Numbered from the stretch's first letter, positions 48,290 through 60,552 are shown. The stretch is DNA of 64,000 bases from Podocnemis expansa (GCA_007922195.1 ML681981.1:8378958-8442957); one strand, 5' to 3'. Notes: generated by a model not told the origin, from the letters alone. Made by a program: numbers and translations.

Positions 48290-48559
48290 TTTTAAGAATT
48301 AAGGAAGTGACTTTCATAAGGGATGTGTTCTCATGAAGGTGTAAAACCTGATGATAGGAAGAGTTCAGCCATTCAAATCATGCCATGTCTCCAGTCAAAG
48401 AAAGATGTCCAATGGTTCCTGGGAATGGCTACTGATTTTGGAAAAATCCTATCTAATCTTTCTGCCAAAACAGTCCCTTTCGGACTACTCTAAGAGGACA
48501 GAATTGAATGGTGTTGGAGAGCTGCACGATAGGAATCATGGGAGGGTTTAATACTACTT

Positions 48560-48681
48560 GGTACAAGTGTAGTGGCTAGCACCTCTGCTTAACATGCAGA
48601 AGGTCCTGGGTTCAATTCCCAGGGGGTTGGACTCGATGATCTCATGAGGTCCCTTCCAGCCCTATGATTTGATCTGATCTG
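48560..48681 (+). repeat. tRNA(Val)-derived SINE with CR1-like tail, copy 1
   Basis: The head contains an A-box-like 'tagtggctagcacc', an anticodon-arm match CTGC-TTAACAT-GCAG (anticodon AAC) and a B box GGTTCAATTCC at 48609-48619. These align best with tRNA-Val(AAC). The tail 'gatctcatgaggtccctt' and 'ccagccctatgatttgat' matches the 3' end of CR1-B at about 60950-60994. It is inserted into the gypsy RNase H region. No target duplication was resolved. Confidence 0.8.
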
Positions 48682-49802
48682 AACCAACACTGAAGTTTCT
48701 ACAACAGCATGAGGATGGCTGGCAATCAGTGGCATATGCGTCCAAATCACAGACTGATGCAGAGGCTAAATATGCAGAGACTGAGAAGAAGCTTTTAGGA
48801 ATCTTGTTTGCTTGTGCGAGATTCAATCAATATATTTATGAACAGACTGTGAAAGTTGAAATGGACCACAAGTCCTAGACTGCATTATTAGTAAACTGCT
48901 AAATGACTGTATCTTAAGGATTCAAAAAATGTTGATAAAGTTACAGAGGTATAATTTGCTGCTGACCTACACGCCTGGTAAATTTATATTCAGAGCAGAT
49001 ACACTTTATAGAGTAGATGCACCCATGGCACCCTAGAAGACACCAGAGACAGAGGTGCAAGCCTACACAGATATGATTGTGAGATTGATTCGCATAGCTA
49101 ACAAGAGACTGCAACAAATAAGAGAGGAGATGGAGAAAGATGAATCACTGGAAATTCTTAAAGAAGTGATAATTAAAGGGTGCCATGAAATAATCAGCAG
49201 TTGTTGTCTAAGTATAAGAGACTACTGGAACTGCAGCGATGAACTCACCATGATGATAGATGAGAGAATTTTCAAGGATGGTAAGGTCATAGTTCCACTG
49301 AGACTCTGAAAAGAAGTGCTACAGAAGATCCACAGTGGTCACTAAGAATTGAGAAGTGTAAAGAATGAGGGCAAGAGGTGCTATGTTGGCCATAGATTAA
49401 TTTTGACATCACCAATGTAGTAAAAAAACCTCTCCTTTCGTGTTAGAAATACAAGTCACGCCAACAAGTAGAGCCAGTGAAACCACATCCTGTTCCACAG
49501 AGGCCTTATGAGAATGTAGGTGTTGATTTACTTACTTGGCATTCAAAGGATTACTTAATGTCATCGAGTCTTACTCTTTATCTACAGAAATTTGTACACT
49601 GCACAGTACTAAAGGTATGTCAGTGATCATTACCATGAAATAAGTTTTTTCAGACACAGAACTCCTAATGAGGTCTTCAACAACAATGGGCCACAATTCT
49701 CAAGAGCAGAGGTTAGGCAATTTGCATCAGATTGGGATTTTCATCATGAAGCCTCCAGCCCAAATTACTCCCAATCAAATGGTCTGGTAGAAAGGTCTAT
49801 AC

Positions 49803-50243
49803 CAGGCGTGGCCAAACTGTGGCTCGGGAGCCACATGTGGCTGTTGAATGAAAAATTGTGGCTCCCAGAGGAATGTCAGCAAATCAGTTTAGGAAAGCAG
49901 CCCCAGCCTAGGAGTTCAGGAGGGGGTTGGGACGGTGGGGAGAGGTGCAGCATGATCGGGATTTTAAAAAGCTCTCCACTAGCCTGCAGTCTTCTACTTC
50001 AAGCAGCAGCTGTTTTTACCGTATAGGCCTAGTTTTCATGCTAACCTTAAGTAATTATTAGAATCTGACATTAGTAGGATCAATATTTGTACTCTTTTTA
50101 TAATAAAATTAGTGTGTGCAATGAATATTAAACTTTAATATTGGAGTAGGTAAAAGTATGTGTCTATATGCCTCAGTGCAGTTCTCAAAGGTTTAATAAT
50201 CAACTTTTGTGGCTCTTGAGTTCCATAAGTTTGTCCATTCCTG
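49803..50243. mobile_element. hAT-type element inside gypsy integrase, perfect target duplication
   Basis: The ends are CAGGCGTGGCCAAACTG and AAGTTTGTCCATTCCTG. The duplication GTCTATAC is exact (49795-49802 and 50244-50251). The gypsy integrase reading continues after it. 441 bp, no transposase. Confidence 0.92.
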
Positions 50244-50654
50244 GTCTATACAGACAGTAAAGAACTTAGAAAAAAAGACTTGAAAGTGGGGGTGACCTAC
50301 TGAAGTACACCCCTGGAGAATGAGCTTTTTCTAGCTGAGCTGTTACTGGGAAGAAGGACCAGACCTAATTTACCTACTACTGATAAATTTCTACAATCTC
50401 AGAGCAATGCCACCATTTGGAAGATGGTGGTCTATCTTTCTAGTTAGATCATTATGGATGATAGGGAGCTGGAGAAAGTGAAATGTGTATGTTGCTCTCT
50501 TTTTCCTTCATAATAATAAAAGTTTGTTTTTATCTTGTTCACAATGTTAAATGTAGACAACATTAGCGAGAGGTCTGCTGCCTCAGTTTCCCACCTGTGT
50601 CTGTGCTTGCTCCTGTATAGGGCAGTCACTGGCCTGTAATAAGGCATCTCTACA

Positions 50655-51090
50655 CAGGGTCGGAACTAGCTTTTCTGGCGCCCAGGGCAAGTAGCCCCAA
50701 AGGCAACTTCCCCCAGCCTGGGGCCCCGATCCAGCCTGGGGTCCAATCTGTTCTCAGAGGCGGCAGGAAGATGGATCCATCCCCAGCTGCCTTCCAGTGG
50801 TGGCTGGAGCTCCCTGCCACTGGGGACAGATCCAGATTCCTGCCGCTGCTGGTGCCAGATCTGGTCCCAGGCACCACTGTAAGTTCCAGGTGCCAAATTT
50901 TAGAGGGTGCATGGGTGGATCCGGCTCCCCACAGTGGCTGGGCATGGATCTGCCTCCTTGGCAGCAGCTGGGGTGGCGAGGAGCAGGATCCGTCCCCACC
51001 CACTGCAGGGAGCCAGATCCGTCCTCTGCGCCCTCTAAAATCTGGCGTCTGGGGCTTTGCCCCTGTTGCCCTGACCTAGTTATGGCCCTG
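50655..51090. mobile_element. GC-rich hAT-type element, copy 4
   Basis: The left end CAGGGTCGGAACTAGC and the right end CTAGTTATGGCCCTG are inverted repeats. The flanks are TCTCTACA (50647-50654) and TCTCTGCA (51091-51098), 7 of 8. The interior is the reverse of copy 1 at its left ('ggcgcccagggcaag'). Confidence 0.9.
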
Positions 51091-51098
51091 TCTCTGCA

Positions 51099-52446
51099 GT
51101 ATGAGATGCATTATGGGCTGCTAGGTGTAGCCCAGGACTCAGAGGAAGTGGATGGTGGACTCTAAATAGAGCTGGTCAAAATTCTTGGCACAAAGATTTC
51201 TGTGGGGAAAAAAAAATGCCTTTCTCCCCCAAAACAAAACTGTCAAAAAGAAGTTGATGTTCTCAAAAGTGTCTATTTTCCACAATACCCAAACATTTTT
51301 AACAAATTTGCTATCACAATTCTTTTTTAAATGGTAACTTTTTAAAATTTACTCAAACCTATCTTTTCTTTTTAAAAATTAGGGTTGCAATAAATAAAAG
51401 ATTTCAAAGTAGAATTAGACTGAAATGTCGGTATGAAGAATGAGAAAAAAATTGCAGAAAATATCGTGGAAAAAGAATCTGTTTAAAACCTTGCACACTG
51501 GCAGTGACATTGTAATTCTGAAATATTGTGTGAAATCATCTGTAGGTTTTTTGCTCTGCTCTAGTTCTAACCCAGGCTGTGACATAAACCCCTTTGTGTA
51601 CTTAATAGAAATCAATTAACTTTTTCTCTGTCTTCACCTCCCATCTATAAATAGGGTTAATAACAATTATCTCACTGAGGTGCTTAGATGTTTAGCTGGG
51701 ATGTAAAATGCTAAGATTCACAAAGTCCCAGGAATGTCGAAAGCTGTCTGGTGGTCCCCAGAACCATTTCTTATCAAGTTAATTGTCCCTTGCAAAATTG
51801 CTAAATGATAGACACTCTGAACCTACCACAGAAAAAGTGGCTAGGCAATAGCAGACTGAAATGGAGCAGATTCATCTGAAGATCTTTCCACACAAATACT
51901 GGGTACTTTTAAAAAACAAAACAAAAACAAAAAAACCCTGTTAATTTGAGGTGCTAACTATCAAATAATCTTGCTAACGCTCTCCAACCACAGGTCAGCC
52001 TTGCATATAGTGGCAGAGCATGATGTCTAGATTCTGTTATTCTTTGAACTGGAGCGGCCAAAAATCTTTTCACATGCCCACCCAGAGATGTAAGGTTGAC
52101 TCTAGGGAAGGGGAACAAGATCAGCAGTTTGACTTTGGAATTGTCACTAGCACTTTTTTAAATGTGTGTGTGTGTTTTATGTAGTTGTTTTCCTTCTGAC
52201 TTCTCTCTATCAATAAAAGAAAAGATATTAATCAGTCAAAAAGAGGCTCCTATCACTCTTTGCCTTTTACCCAGTTTATTAATTTGGCCCAAAATGAAAA
52301 GAGTGGCTATGGACAGTGGAAGATACCAGAACTTTATTGATTACAATAAAAACAGATTTTTTAGGGAAATTGTTCTTTTTGTCTGTTTTCCATTGCTATA
52401 AAAAGCATACAACAATGTTTCCCTTTGGTCTGTCTACATCTTTTTC
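51099..52446. other. spacer with A-rich tract
   Basis: An (AAAAC)-like tract lies at about 51911-51937, and a decayed MIR scrap ('cacctcccatctataaatag') at about 51635. Nothing else was recognised. Confidence 0.4.
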
Positions 52447-52458
52447 AGTAAATAACTG

Positions 52459-52581
52459 AGGAGTCTTGTGGCACTTAAAGTAACAAATTTATGTATTGCG
52501 TATTTGTTAGTCCTTCAGTGCCACAGGACTCCTTGTTTATTTTGCTGAACTGGACTTAACGTGGCTACCCCTTTGGAACTT
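52459..52581 (+). mobile_element. hammerhead-like family, copy G, 12-bp target duplication
   Basis: Flanked by an exact 12-bp duplication, AGTAAATAACTG, at 52447-52458 and 52582-52593. The body folds ('aggagtcttgtggcac' against 'gtgccacaggactcct') and ends 'gtggctacccctttggaact'. The ribozyme-like centre is deleted. Confidence 0.85.
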
Positions 52582-52593
52582 AGTAAATAACTG

Positions 52594-55500
52594 GTTTCCT
52601 TTTTCTTTTTGCTGACTGGATGTTCCTGCTTTGATGTTTCAGAAAAAAAAAAAAAAGTAAAAATCTACAGGAAAGAAGCAACAGGAAACACTGTCATCTA
52701 TATAGGTTTCACAGATTAACCCTTTGGCTTCTATACATTAATACAAGTTTGCACTGTTTAGGAAAATGCCAATGTGCAGGGGAAAAAAAAATACCATAAT
52801 ACTTTTGTGTTTTTCCTAGAAATATACTTCACATCACTTTCCTATTCTTTCTCAAACTATCATACAAAAGTCACCATATAAAATTAATGCTGTGTAAACT
52901 TCAAACAAATATAAGGAAATCTTCTTGGAGCCTATAAGAAACCTGTGGAAACCACAGGCGATCCTCAATTTAAATACTTTGGATGGGCTTTATTTTTTTA
53001 TTTTTTTTGAAGGGATTGGTAATTTTAGAGTCAATTATAAATGTTTTTAGCTATACACAGAAACAATAATTAAATCTCAAGGCTTCAGGGAATAAGTTGC
53101 TCATAAGGTCAGGAAGGAGCATACAGTATTTTCACAAATTTCACTAAAGGCCAAAATCCACTTCAGTTTATGTTGATGTAAATGAGAGTAACTGCTGAAG
53201 TCTGATTTAGACTAGTGCAAGAGAGAACAGAATTTAGAAGTTTGTGATGGAGGGCTTCACATCTTCTATTGCATCAATTCTTCTCCTTTGTGGAGAGGAA
53301 AGCAGACATTATGAACCAATGCAGTAATTAATTATAAACAATCCTAGGCTCCTGGGTAGACAGGAAGCTTTTGTCTAGGGACTGTGAAACTTGTGCAAGT
53401 TCATTATTCTGTTTTCAACCTGACTGTGAACACCAAGGCCCAATACCACAGTCTTGCTCACCCATACCGTTTCCCATTTCCTAATCCTTCTGATGGCTAG
53501 CTAGGCCTCTGGTACAGGTTAGGGCATCCATGAGGCTGCTCTAACTATTGTTGGCTTGCAACAGTTCCCAAAAACTTTTTGAGATGGCTGCTGTATTATT
53601 AGATCACAACAGTATTCCTTCATGACCATTTCCCTCTTTATGCCACAAATTCCTTATAAACTGTGAGGGAGAAGCCTGTGGCTCCACTATGCTGGTTCTG
53701 TACCAAGAAGGGATTCTGGAATAGGTCATCTTTTTAGATCTCTAGCAGAGATAAACAAATCAAAGAATTATAAATCAAGCTGCCTAGCCCCCCCCCCAAA
53801 CCCAAACAAACCCAACTCTCTAAATCCAAAGGCTTTCCACATATTAGACATATTTTCACCATCCCTTTTGATCAGATATAGATTGCTTTTTCTCTTCAAG
53901 GAAATGTGCATGGGCTAGTTCATTTTCATACATTTACAAAATCTTTAAATTTAATGAGGAGCACATTCATGTTCTTTGTATTTTTACATTCTTTCACCAA
54001 TAGGATGGCAGAAGTATATGGTTAGCTAGTGCTGAACTTTACCTAAATGTGTTAAATATCAACATAATTCTTCTGGAAAATTGTATGTCCGTATCGCATT
54101 GCTAGAAAACACTCTTATTCTCATCCTTTCTATAGTTTGCCTAGGACAAAGCAGATGAAAGATCTCCTCTGGCTCTGTGGCAGCCTTTGGGAATCATCCT
54201 GCAGAAAGGCCTTAACACCTTTCTCAGGCACCTTTGAAGCCCCCAGCCACTAACACTACTACGTTACATTAGCTACTGAATGAAAGAGCCTCTGGCTTGT
54301 TCCTGCCTATTAGCAATGTTGCAGCTGTGGCACTGGGCCAATATTCATTAATAAGCCTTTAAATATTGTGAGGAGGGCAACATTCCTGCATCTGTATGTA
54401 TTATAGTTAACTTTTCCCATATCTTTTGACTTAGCTATCTCTGCTGCAGATGTTCTTCCCTCTCCCTGCATTTTTTTTCATTCTGTCCAACTTGCAATGG
54501 TCAAGAGAACAAGTATTTTCAAAAACCTGATTAACTTTATTTCTATTGCTAGTGTAAAAAAATGAATGCATGGAGAAATCAAACAAGGAGAGATTAAAGA
54601 GAGGGAACTGTAAACAGGTCTAAAAATAGACCCTTGTCTCCTTAAGTATCATGAATCTATTGCACACTGTAAAGCTTAGTTTCTTTAAAAGGAATGAGCC
54701 CCTTCATTTCTGTTGATGATAGAAACACTGTTTATAAATCTCCTGATGAAAGTAGAACATAATTTTAAACACTGTGCTGTAGAAGATGTTGGCATCTATT
54801 AGAAGACTTTTGTGTGAGAAAGGGTGAGTGAGCGTAAGCTGTTCTAAGACTTTTTGCAAATTTTTAAAAAGCTTGTTTCCAAGTCACTCAGCACATGGGA
54901 CATTTAATATTTTTTAGGATTGTTTGATACTAGATTCCACACTTCATTAAACAAACAAATAATCAGCCATGTGTGTAGGGGCAAGAATTTTAAAAAATCA
55001 TAGCTCACATTTTTTCAGCCTTACTCTGATGCTTGAGAGGTATCTGTTCTGTAAACAATCTATGGCAAAGTGCTCAAAGGAAATGAGTAAGCCCCTTACA
55101 GTGAAGCACATTTTAGCAGCTTGCTTAGCTGAGCGCTTTTTGTTTATTTGTCAAAATCCATTGCCAAATATGGAGTGAAGATTTACTCAGATGAAATGGC
55201 TTCACCAAGGAATTGATTCTGTCTCACTGACTCAGGGCTGGGCTGAAGAGATAAGTACTGTCATTGCTTATTGACTTGTCAGAGTCACCAAATTATAACT
55301 TTTTTCCGATGACTGTCTCAGCTCCCCAGAATATTGTGTCTGAACTGGTGGGAGCAATAAAACAATGTTAGGCCTGACTTTTTCATCCCCCCCCCTTCCC
55401 ATTTCCTTTTCTCTATTAGCAACACTGAGAAACTTTGCTCTGCAAACCCACCTATAACGCACTCAGATGCTTTTGGATCACAGACTTGGAAACCCCCTTC

Positions 55501-55930
55501 TGGGGCCTGATTCCTGTTGAGTTCATTTGCCCAGAGTCATCTGATCTTGACCAGTGAAAAGAGGCTCATGAAATGGCAAAAGGATTGGGGCAGGAGAGGG
55601 CTGGAAAAGAAGCTGGCTCACTTTGAATACAGTCCTCTTCCTCCTTCCTTACAGACAGACACACACTCTCTTTCTGCCACTGTTTATAAAGGTCTCACAG
55701 AGAACCTCAGCATTTCTGCCTGCCACCACACAGGACCTGACCTACTTTTAGGGTCTGATTTTTTTTTTTTTCCCTCTCTCTTTTGGCCTATAAAGGAAAG
55801 GTATGTGAAGAAAAAGTACAAATACTGTTATGAATTTTACCCTTCTCTGGGAAGAGAACACATACTCAAGTGCAGAGATAAGAGACGGGTATCAGTACCT
55901 CCAAAAGGAAAAATAAATGGTGAGTGAAAT
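52594..55930. other. spacer, nothing recognised
   Basis: Over 3 kb of AT-rich non-coding sequence. Short homopolymers: A run near 52643 (before this stretch the same style continues), C runs near 53789 and 55387, and a T run near 55759. No supported gene, RNA or transposon. Confidence 0.45.
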
Positions 55931-55934
55931 CATG

Positions 55935-55978
55935 GCCTTTTGAAGACAATGGAGGTTTTGTCATTGACTTCAGTATGC
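55935..55978. repeat. hairpin repeat ('tgaagacaatgg')
   Basis: TGAAGACAATGG at 55941-55952 faces TCATTGACTTCA at 55961-55972. Same family as 20198 and 30002. Confidence 0.55.
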
Positions 55979-56512
55979 TCATCCAGTGACAGCACTAACA
56001 AAATCATGTGCTTCAATGCTCTGCGTGGAAACATAAGCTGTACCACCAATGTCAGCTAGTAACCAGTCTCAGTTTACAAATGATCTCCTACCATCTGCAC
56101 TGTTTCAGTGGTCTGGTACTTTAGAAATAAGTGAAGGCAATGTGATAGGACTTGTTCAGCTGAGCACTTAGTTATGGAGAGGTAACACGGCTGTGCTTCT
56201 GTGGAAATACCAGCTGTCAGTGGGGATGTGTGTCTCATTGGGCTGGCACTGCACCAATGTATAACAAAAGTGTGGACTACAACACAATCATTGGAAATGC
56301 TTCTGTGCAAAACACATACCCATAAAATGCTCTCGTGTGTGATCGCAAATCTCATTGACTTCCGTGTGTGTCTGATGGAGGTTTTGCTGCACAACTGTAG
56401 GGTTCCAAAGTGAAGTCCTTGGCACATGGGTCAGATAGGCACCATGTTAGGTTAATTTAACTACATGATATCAACAGTCAGAGGGTACTCATAGATGAAG
56501 GAAACAATCCCT

Positions 56513-56628
56513 GTAAATAGTGTAGTGTCTAGTACTTCTACTTAATATGCAGAAGGTCCTGGGTTCAATTCCCAGGGGTTAGACTTGATGATCTCATGAG
56601 GTCCCTTCCAGCCCTATGATTCTATTCT
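56513..56628 (+). repeat. tRNA(Val)-derived SINE with CR1-like tail, copy 2
   Basis: Same head as copy 1, with a B box GGTTCAATTCC at 56562-56572 and an anticodon loop TTAATAT (one base changed from TTAACAT). The tail has 'gatctcatgaggtccctt' and ends 'atgattctattct'. A short candidate duplication AATCCCT flanks it (56506-56512 and 56629-56635). Confidence 0.82.
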
Positions 56629-56635
56629 AATCCCT

Positions 56636-57945
56636 ATCAGGCAAGGGACACAGAAGTCAGTAGGAGAGGAAAACATTTTCTTTCACTCTAGGTTTCCTGG
56701 ATGATATTTACTGTACAAGATGCTATCTAAATGCTTAACGCTGTTGTATAGTTATTTATTACACAAGACTCTGCGTATCCATGGATCTTTTCCATAGAGT
56801 AGTGTACCACATCTCAACAGGCAGATTTTTCATGTGGCACCCGCAGAGCTGCTCAGAAATTCTAAGCAGCTGGCAGATGCAAAGCTCACTAACCCACTCA
56901 CGTCACTTTTTGATGTTGGTACGTTGATTGTCTAGAATTCAGGAAGGAGTTAAATTGTGCAGCAAATTTTGTTTTGTTGTTTACAGTGTAGCTGTTTCCT
57001 TTGCCTTTGTGAAACTGAAAGGGCTCCATCTGGTATAAAGGTGGTAGGTCAAAGAGAGGCATCAGTCTCTGAATGAGACCCAGAAGGATGGAAGGGAGGG
57101 TAAATCCAATTTCAGAAAAGGAAGGCCAAGCCTGAACCATGTAATGGAATTTTAGCTGACACCACGCTGGCTGCTTAGGTAGACAAAGCTGGGGGGAAGG
57201 GGGCGTGGACAGGCACCATATGTCATGATTAGAGTACATGTAGTTCTCTCGCAAGGGCATTAGCAATATGTAAGATGAGGAGTCATGGAAAATATGGAAA
57301 GCTGGCATGCTAAATTCAAAACTGACTAAACAAAGGATAATCTGCTGCTTCTCCAGGTGTATAATTGAGAAATATCAATTATGTATGGTTGGTGCATAAG
57401 AGGATTATTATGTCACAGAAAAGCTTTCTTTGTTTGCAAGAATTATTAGTGATAATGGAGTTATTCCCATCCATTCCCTATTATGTAAACATGATTTGTG
57501 TATTTATGTTGGCTTTTGATTTTTGAAGATGAAAATGCATTTGCTAGGTGCATTCATGTTTCAGTACTGCAAGTACCTGACTTCACGGCAGGTCTTTTGT
57601 GCCAGCTGCTGTTCTGCTAAGTTCCATTGAAACCAAGGGAAACAAACTCATTTATCTGTTCTTATGTCACTGAGAACACTGTTAGCACTCAACAAATAGT
57701 AAATCATAAGACAGCAGAACAAAAAGTTCATGCTGCAGTCTGTTTTGTTTCTCCTAGTCAGAATATCAGTACTAGTATTACACACAGATTTTATTAAATA
57801 ATTAATATGCTTTATTATTAATTTCTGTAGTCTTTGTGGTAAGGCCCCAGTTTTCCTATATGACTGTAGAGTCTTCATCATAATTTATATTGCAATAACA
57901 TTCACTAATTTTTAATAGCATGACAATGTTAGGAAACAAAAGATA
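56636..57945. other. spacer, nothing recognised
   Basis: Non-coding, no supported feature. Confidence 0.4.
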
Positions 57946-57949
57946 GGCA

Positions 57950-58380
57950 GTCTGGTGGTGTGGTCAGAGCTGAAATTAGTATCAGGCATTGATCCAAGGG
58001 TCAAGACTGTAGTTGGAATTGATGATTAGGAGCAAGGCTTAGAAGTAGGAGCCAAAGACAAGGCAAGGATCATGCATGTGGTAGGAGGTAGGAACTGGGC
58101 TGGATGCAGATCACAGCAGATAGGCAAAGAGCAGTATCCAATGCACCAGCAGCAGGGTGTCTGTGTGGTTTCACAGACAGCCCATCCACATCACTTCTTG
58201 GCTTAAATAGTGGGTGTGAGCCAATCAGGTACTCCAGGCCTTGGGTATCCCAGCGGGACTTCCTATGAGGCCTGACCTTCCAAGAAGAATGTGATACTGC
58301 TTCATCTCAATGCCAGAGACCTAGGGCTCCACATGCCCAGTTTCTAGACCCCAAGAAATCAGGGATCTGCATCGTTGAGT
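57950..58380 (-). repeat. 3' LTR of a chromovirus-type Ty3/gypsy element
   Basis: It lies just beyond the chromodomain end (minus-strand order). It is clearly similar to 61880-62330: compare 'cacttcttggcttaaatagt' with 'cacttcttggcttaagaagt', and 'gaggcctgaccttccaa' with 'ggggcctcaccttccaa'. On the minus strand it carries a TATTTAAG box. Borders are approximate. Confidence 0.7.
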
Positions 58381-58969
58381 CCTCACAGCACACTCTGCTC
58401 TAGGGTGGCAGTAAGCCTGGCTTTGTTTGGAGGATGCCAGTGAATCTTCCACTAGCTCAGGGATGTGGAAGTGGGCATTGTGGATCTTTCCTCAGGACTG
58501 TGATTTTCTCACTCTGAGGTACTGAAGGCAATCTTGCCACAGACAGGATTCAAGGATTTCATACACAATATAATATTTTGCCCTGAATCTGGACTGGTAC
58601 AAGGGGTTGTTGAGACTGATCCATAAAGGGGTTCCCTATATAGGGCTTGAGGCGTGATGTGGAGTACTGGATGGGGAGGAGGGACTATTGAAGTTGCAAC
58701 TTAATATGTGACTGAGTTCACCAGTTTGTAGGTATGGAAGCAACCGAGGAATTGAGGGTCTAACTTCTGAGAGCTTTATTGTCTCAAGGTGCTTTGTGGC
58801 AATCCAGATCTTTTGGAAAATGCTGAAGTGCTCAATGCTTTTTTTACTTTAGTTTTCACAGGCAGGGCCAGCTCTTAGCCCACTACACTGGTTATGGCAA
58901 ATTGGAGAGAAGAAGAGAGGCCCTTGGTGACAGAAGGTCAGGTTAGGGTCTACCTAAAGAAAGCTGGAT

Positions 58970-60080
58970 GTGCACAAGTCCATGGGGCCGGACAACCCGC
59001 AGCCAAGGGTGCTGAGGGAATTGGCTGATGGAACAACAATATTGCTAGCCATCATCTTTGAAAACTTGTGGTGAATGGGGGAGGTGCCAGAAGACTGGAA
59101 AAAAGCAAATATAGTGCCTATCTTCAAAAAAGGGAAAAAGGAGGATCCGGGGAGTTACAGACCTGTCAGTCTTACCTCAATCCCTGGAAAAATCATGGAG
59201 CAGGTTCTCAAAGAATCCATCCTGAAACACTTGGAGAAAAATAGAGTGATCAGGAACAGTCAGCATGGATTCACCAAAGGTAAATTGTGCCTGACCAACC
59301 TCATCGCCTTCTATGATGAGATGACTCGATTTGTGGATGTTGGAAGAGCCATTGATGTGATATACCTCAACTTTAGCAAGGCTTTTGATATGGTTTCCCA
59401 CAGCATTCTTGTTGGCAAGTTAAGAAAGTATGGGTTGGATGTGTGGACTGTAAGGCGGATAGAGAACTGGCTAGATCAACGGTTTCAGCAAGTAGGAATC
59501 AATGGCTCCATGTCTAGTTGGCAACCAGTAACGAGTGGTGTGCCCCAGGTGTGGGTTGGTCCTGGGGCCAGTTCTGTTCAACATTTTCATTAATGATCTG
59601 GATGATGGGATAGATTGCACACTCAGTAAGTTTGTGGATGACACCAAGCTGGGGAGAACAGTAGACACACTGGAGGGCAGGGACAGGATTCAGGGAGACC
59701 TTGACAAATTAGAGCAGTGGACCAAAAGAAATCTCATGAGGTTTAACAAGGACAAGTGCAAAGTCCTGCACTTGGGACAGAAAAACCCTATGCACTGCTA
59801 CAGGCTGGGGAGCAATCAGCTAAGTAGCAGCACCTCAGAAAAGCACCTGGGGGTCATGGTGGATGGGAAGCTAGATATGAGTCAGCAGTGTGCTCTTGCT
59901 GCCAAAAAGACCGATGGCATACTGGGCTGCATCAGAAGAAGTGTTGCCAGCAGATCGAGGGATGTGATCGTTCCCCTCTATTTGGCACTGGTGAGGCCTC
60001 ATCTGGAATACTGTGTCCAGTTTTGGGTTCCCCACTATGAAAAGGACATGGACAAATTAGAAAGAGTCCAGCGGAGGGCA
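58970..60080 (+). pseudogene. CR1-B reverse transcriptase, nearly intact domain with frameshift
   Basis: 59075-59593 encodes 'VPEDWKKANIVPIFKKGKKE', then 'NRVIRNSQHGFTKGK' and motif A 'NFSKAFDMVSHSIL' (about 59369-59410). A frameshift near 59545 moves to the frame of 59535-60080, which carries the catalytic FVDD (59631-59642), '[18 protein letters not shown]' and '[20 protein letters not shown]'. Both catalytic motifs are intact in sequence, unlike CR1-A. An upstream stop near 59071 ('ttgtggtga') also breaks the frame. Confidence 0.9.
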
Positions 60081-60544
60081 GAGGCGGTGCTGGGACGGGG
60101 AGGGACCGAGGGCACGGGCCCAGGCCCCACCCCCAGCCAGAAGGCCCTGGCCAGGGCTAGGGCCGGGGGGGGCCCGCAACGTGGTCCATCCAGACGCAGC
60201 TGCTGGAGATTGGGCCTGTGCCCCCAATCCCCGGCCGGGGACAGGGCCACCGCGGCTGCCGGCGGCCAGGCCCCAGATCCCCAGTGGGGGATGGGCCCAC
60301 CACGGGCGACCAGCTGGGCCGCAGCCACAGGCATGGGTCTGGCCTCCAGCGGCTGCTTCTGGCCCAGCCCCACTGCGGCCTAGCTGCCCGCGGCAGCGTG
60401 GCCTCCCCTGGCCCTATCCCTGGCCAGGGGCAGGGCCTGCTAGGTGGCCAGCCAGGCCCTGGATCCCCAGTCGGGGATGGGGCCACCACAGCTGCGGCCG
60501 GCCAGGGATCCGGGGCACTGGCGTTGAAACCCGGGGCACGTGCC
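60081..60544. mobile_element. GC-rich 464-bp insertion in CR1-B with 8-9 bp duplication
   Basis: CR1 sequence stops at 'ccagcggagggca' and resumes at 'cggagggcaagaaaaatgat'. The 9-mer CGGAGGGCA occurs at 60072-60080 and 60544-60552, so the insertion made an 8- or 9-bp duplication. The insert is extremely GC-rich ('ggccaggg', 'ccccagtggggg' words). Inverted ends are weak, so hAT membership is an inference. Frames that run across it join CR1 and insert and are not genes. Confidence 0.75.
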
Positions 60545-60552
60545 GGAGGGCA

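Larger units (their letters stand above)
47330..50400 (+). pseudogene. Ty3/gypsy pol remnant (reverse transcriptase, RNase H, integrase)
   Basis: Read in plus order with many stops: 'VMPILDLAACEKLSLVKR' (protease-RT link, from 47334); 'ELFQGLGCLQVEHAI' (RT start); 'VDTSTDDDIIWDSTKEELDQ' (RT catalytic Asp-Asp region, about 47836); 'FLGMATDFGKILSNLSAKTV' (connection, about 48419); 'DAEAKYAETEKKLLGILFA' then 'RFNQYIYEQTVKVEMDHKS' (RNase H, about 48756-48878); 'YTPGKFIFRADTLYRVD' (about 48969); a GHxG-like 'IHSGH' of the integrase zinc finger (49331); 'SNGLVERS'-like and 'GRRTRP'-like integrase phrases (49750-50370). Part of the RT palm is replaced by GC-rich sequence, and two hAT elements and one SINE are inserted. 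It is dead and old. Gag and LTRs were not identified. Confidence 0.85.

Noticed and set aside
48560..48635. Functional tRNA gene
   Set aside because: The B box and anticodon arm are recognisable, but the acceptor stem is missing and a CR1 tail follows directly. It is a SINE head.
55517..55927. 136-codon frame with a Lys/Tyr-rich end, possible exon
   Set aside because: It contains a T run read as Phe residues and shows no domain. No supporting splice context or similarity could be argued.
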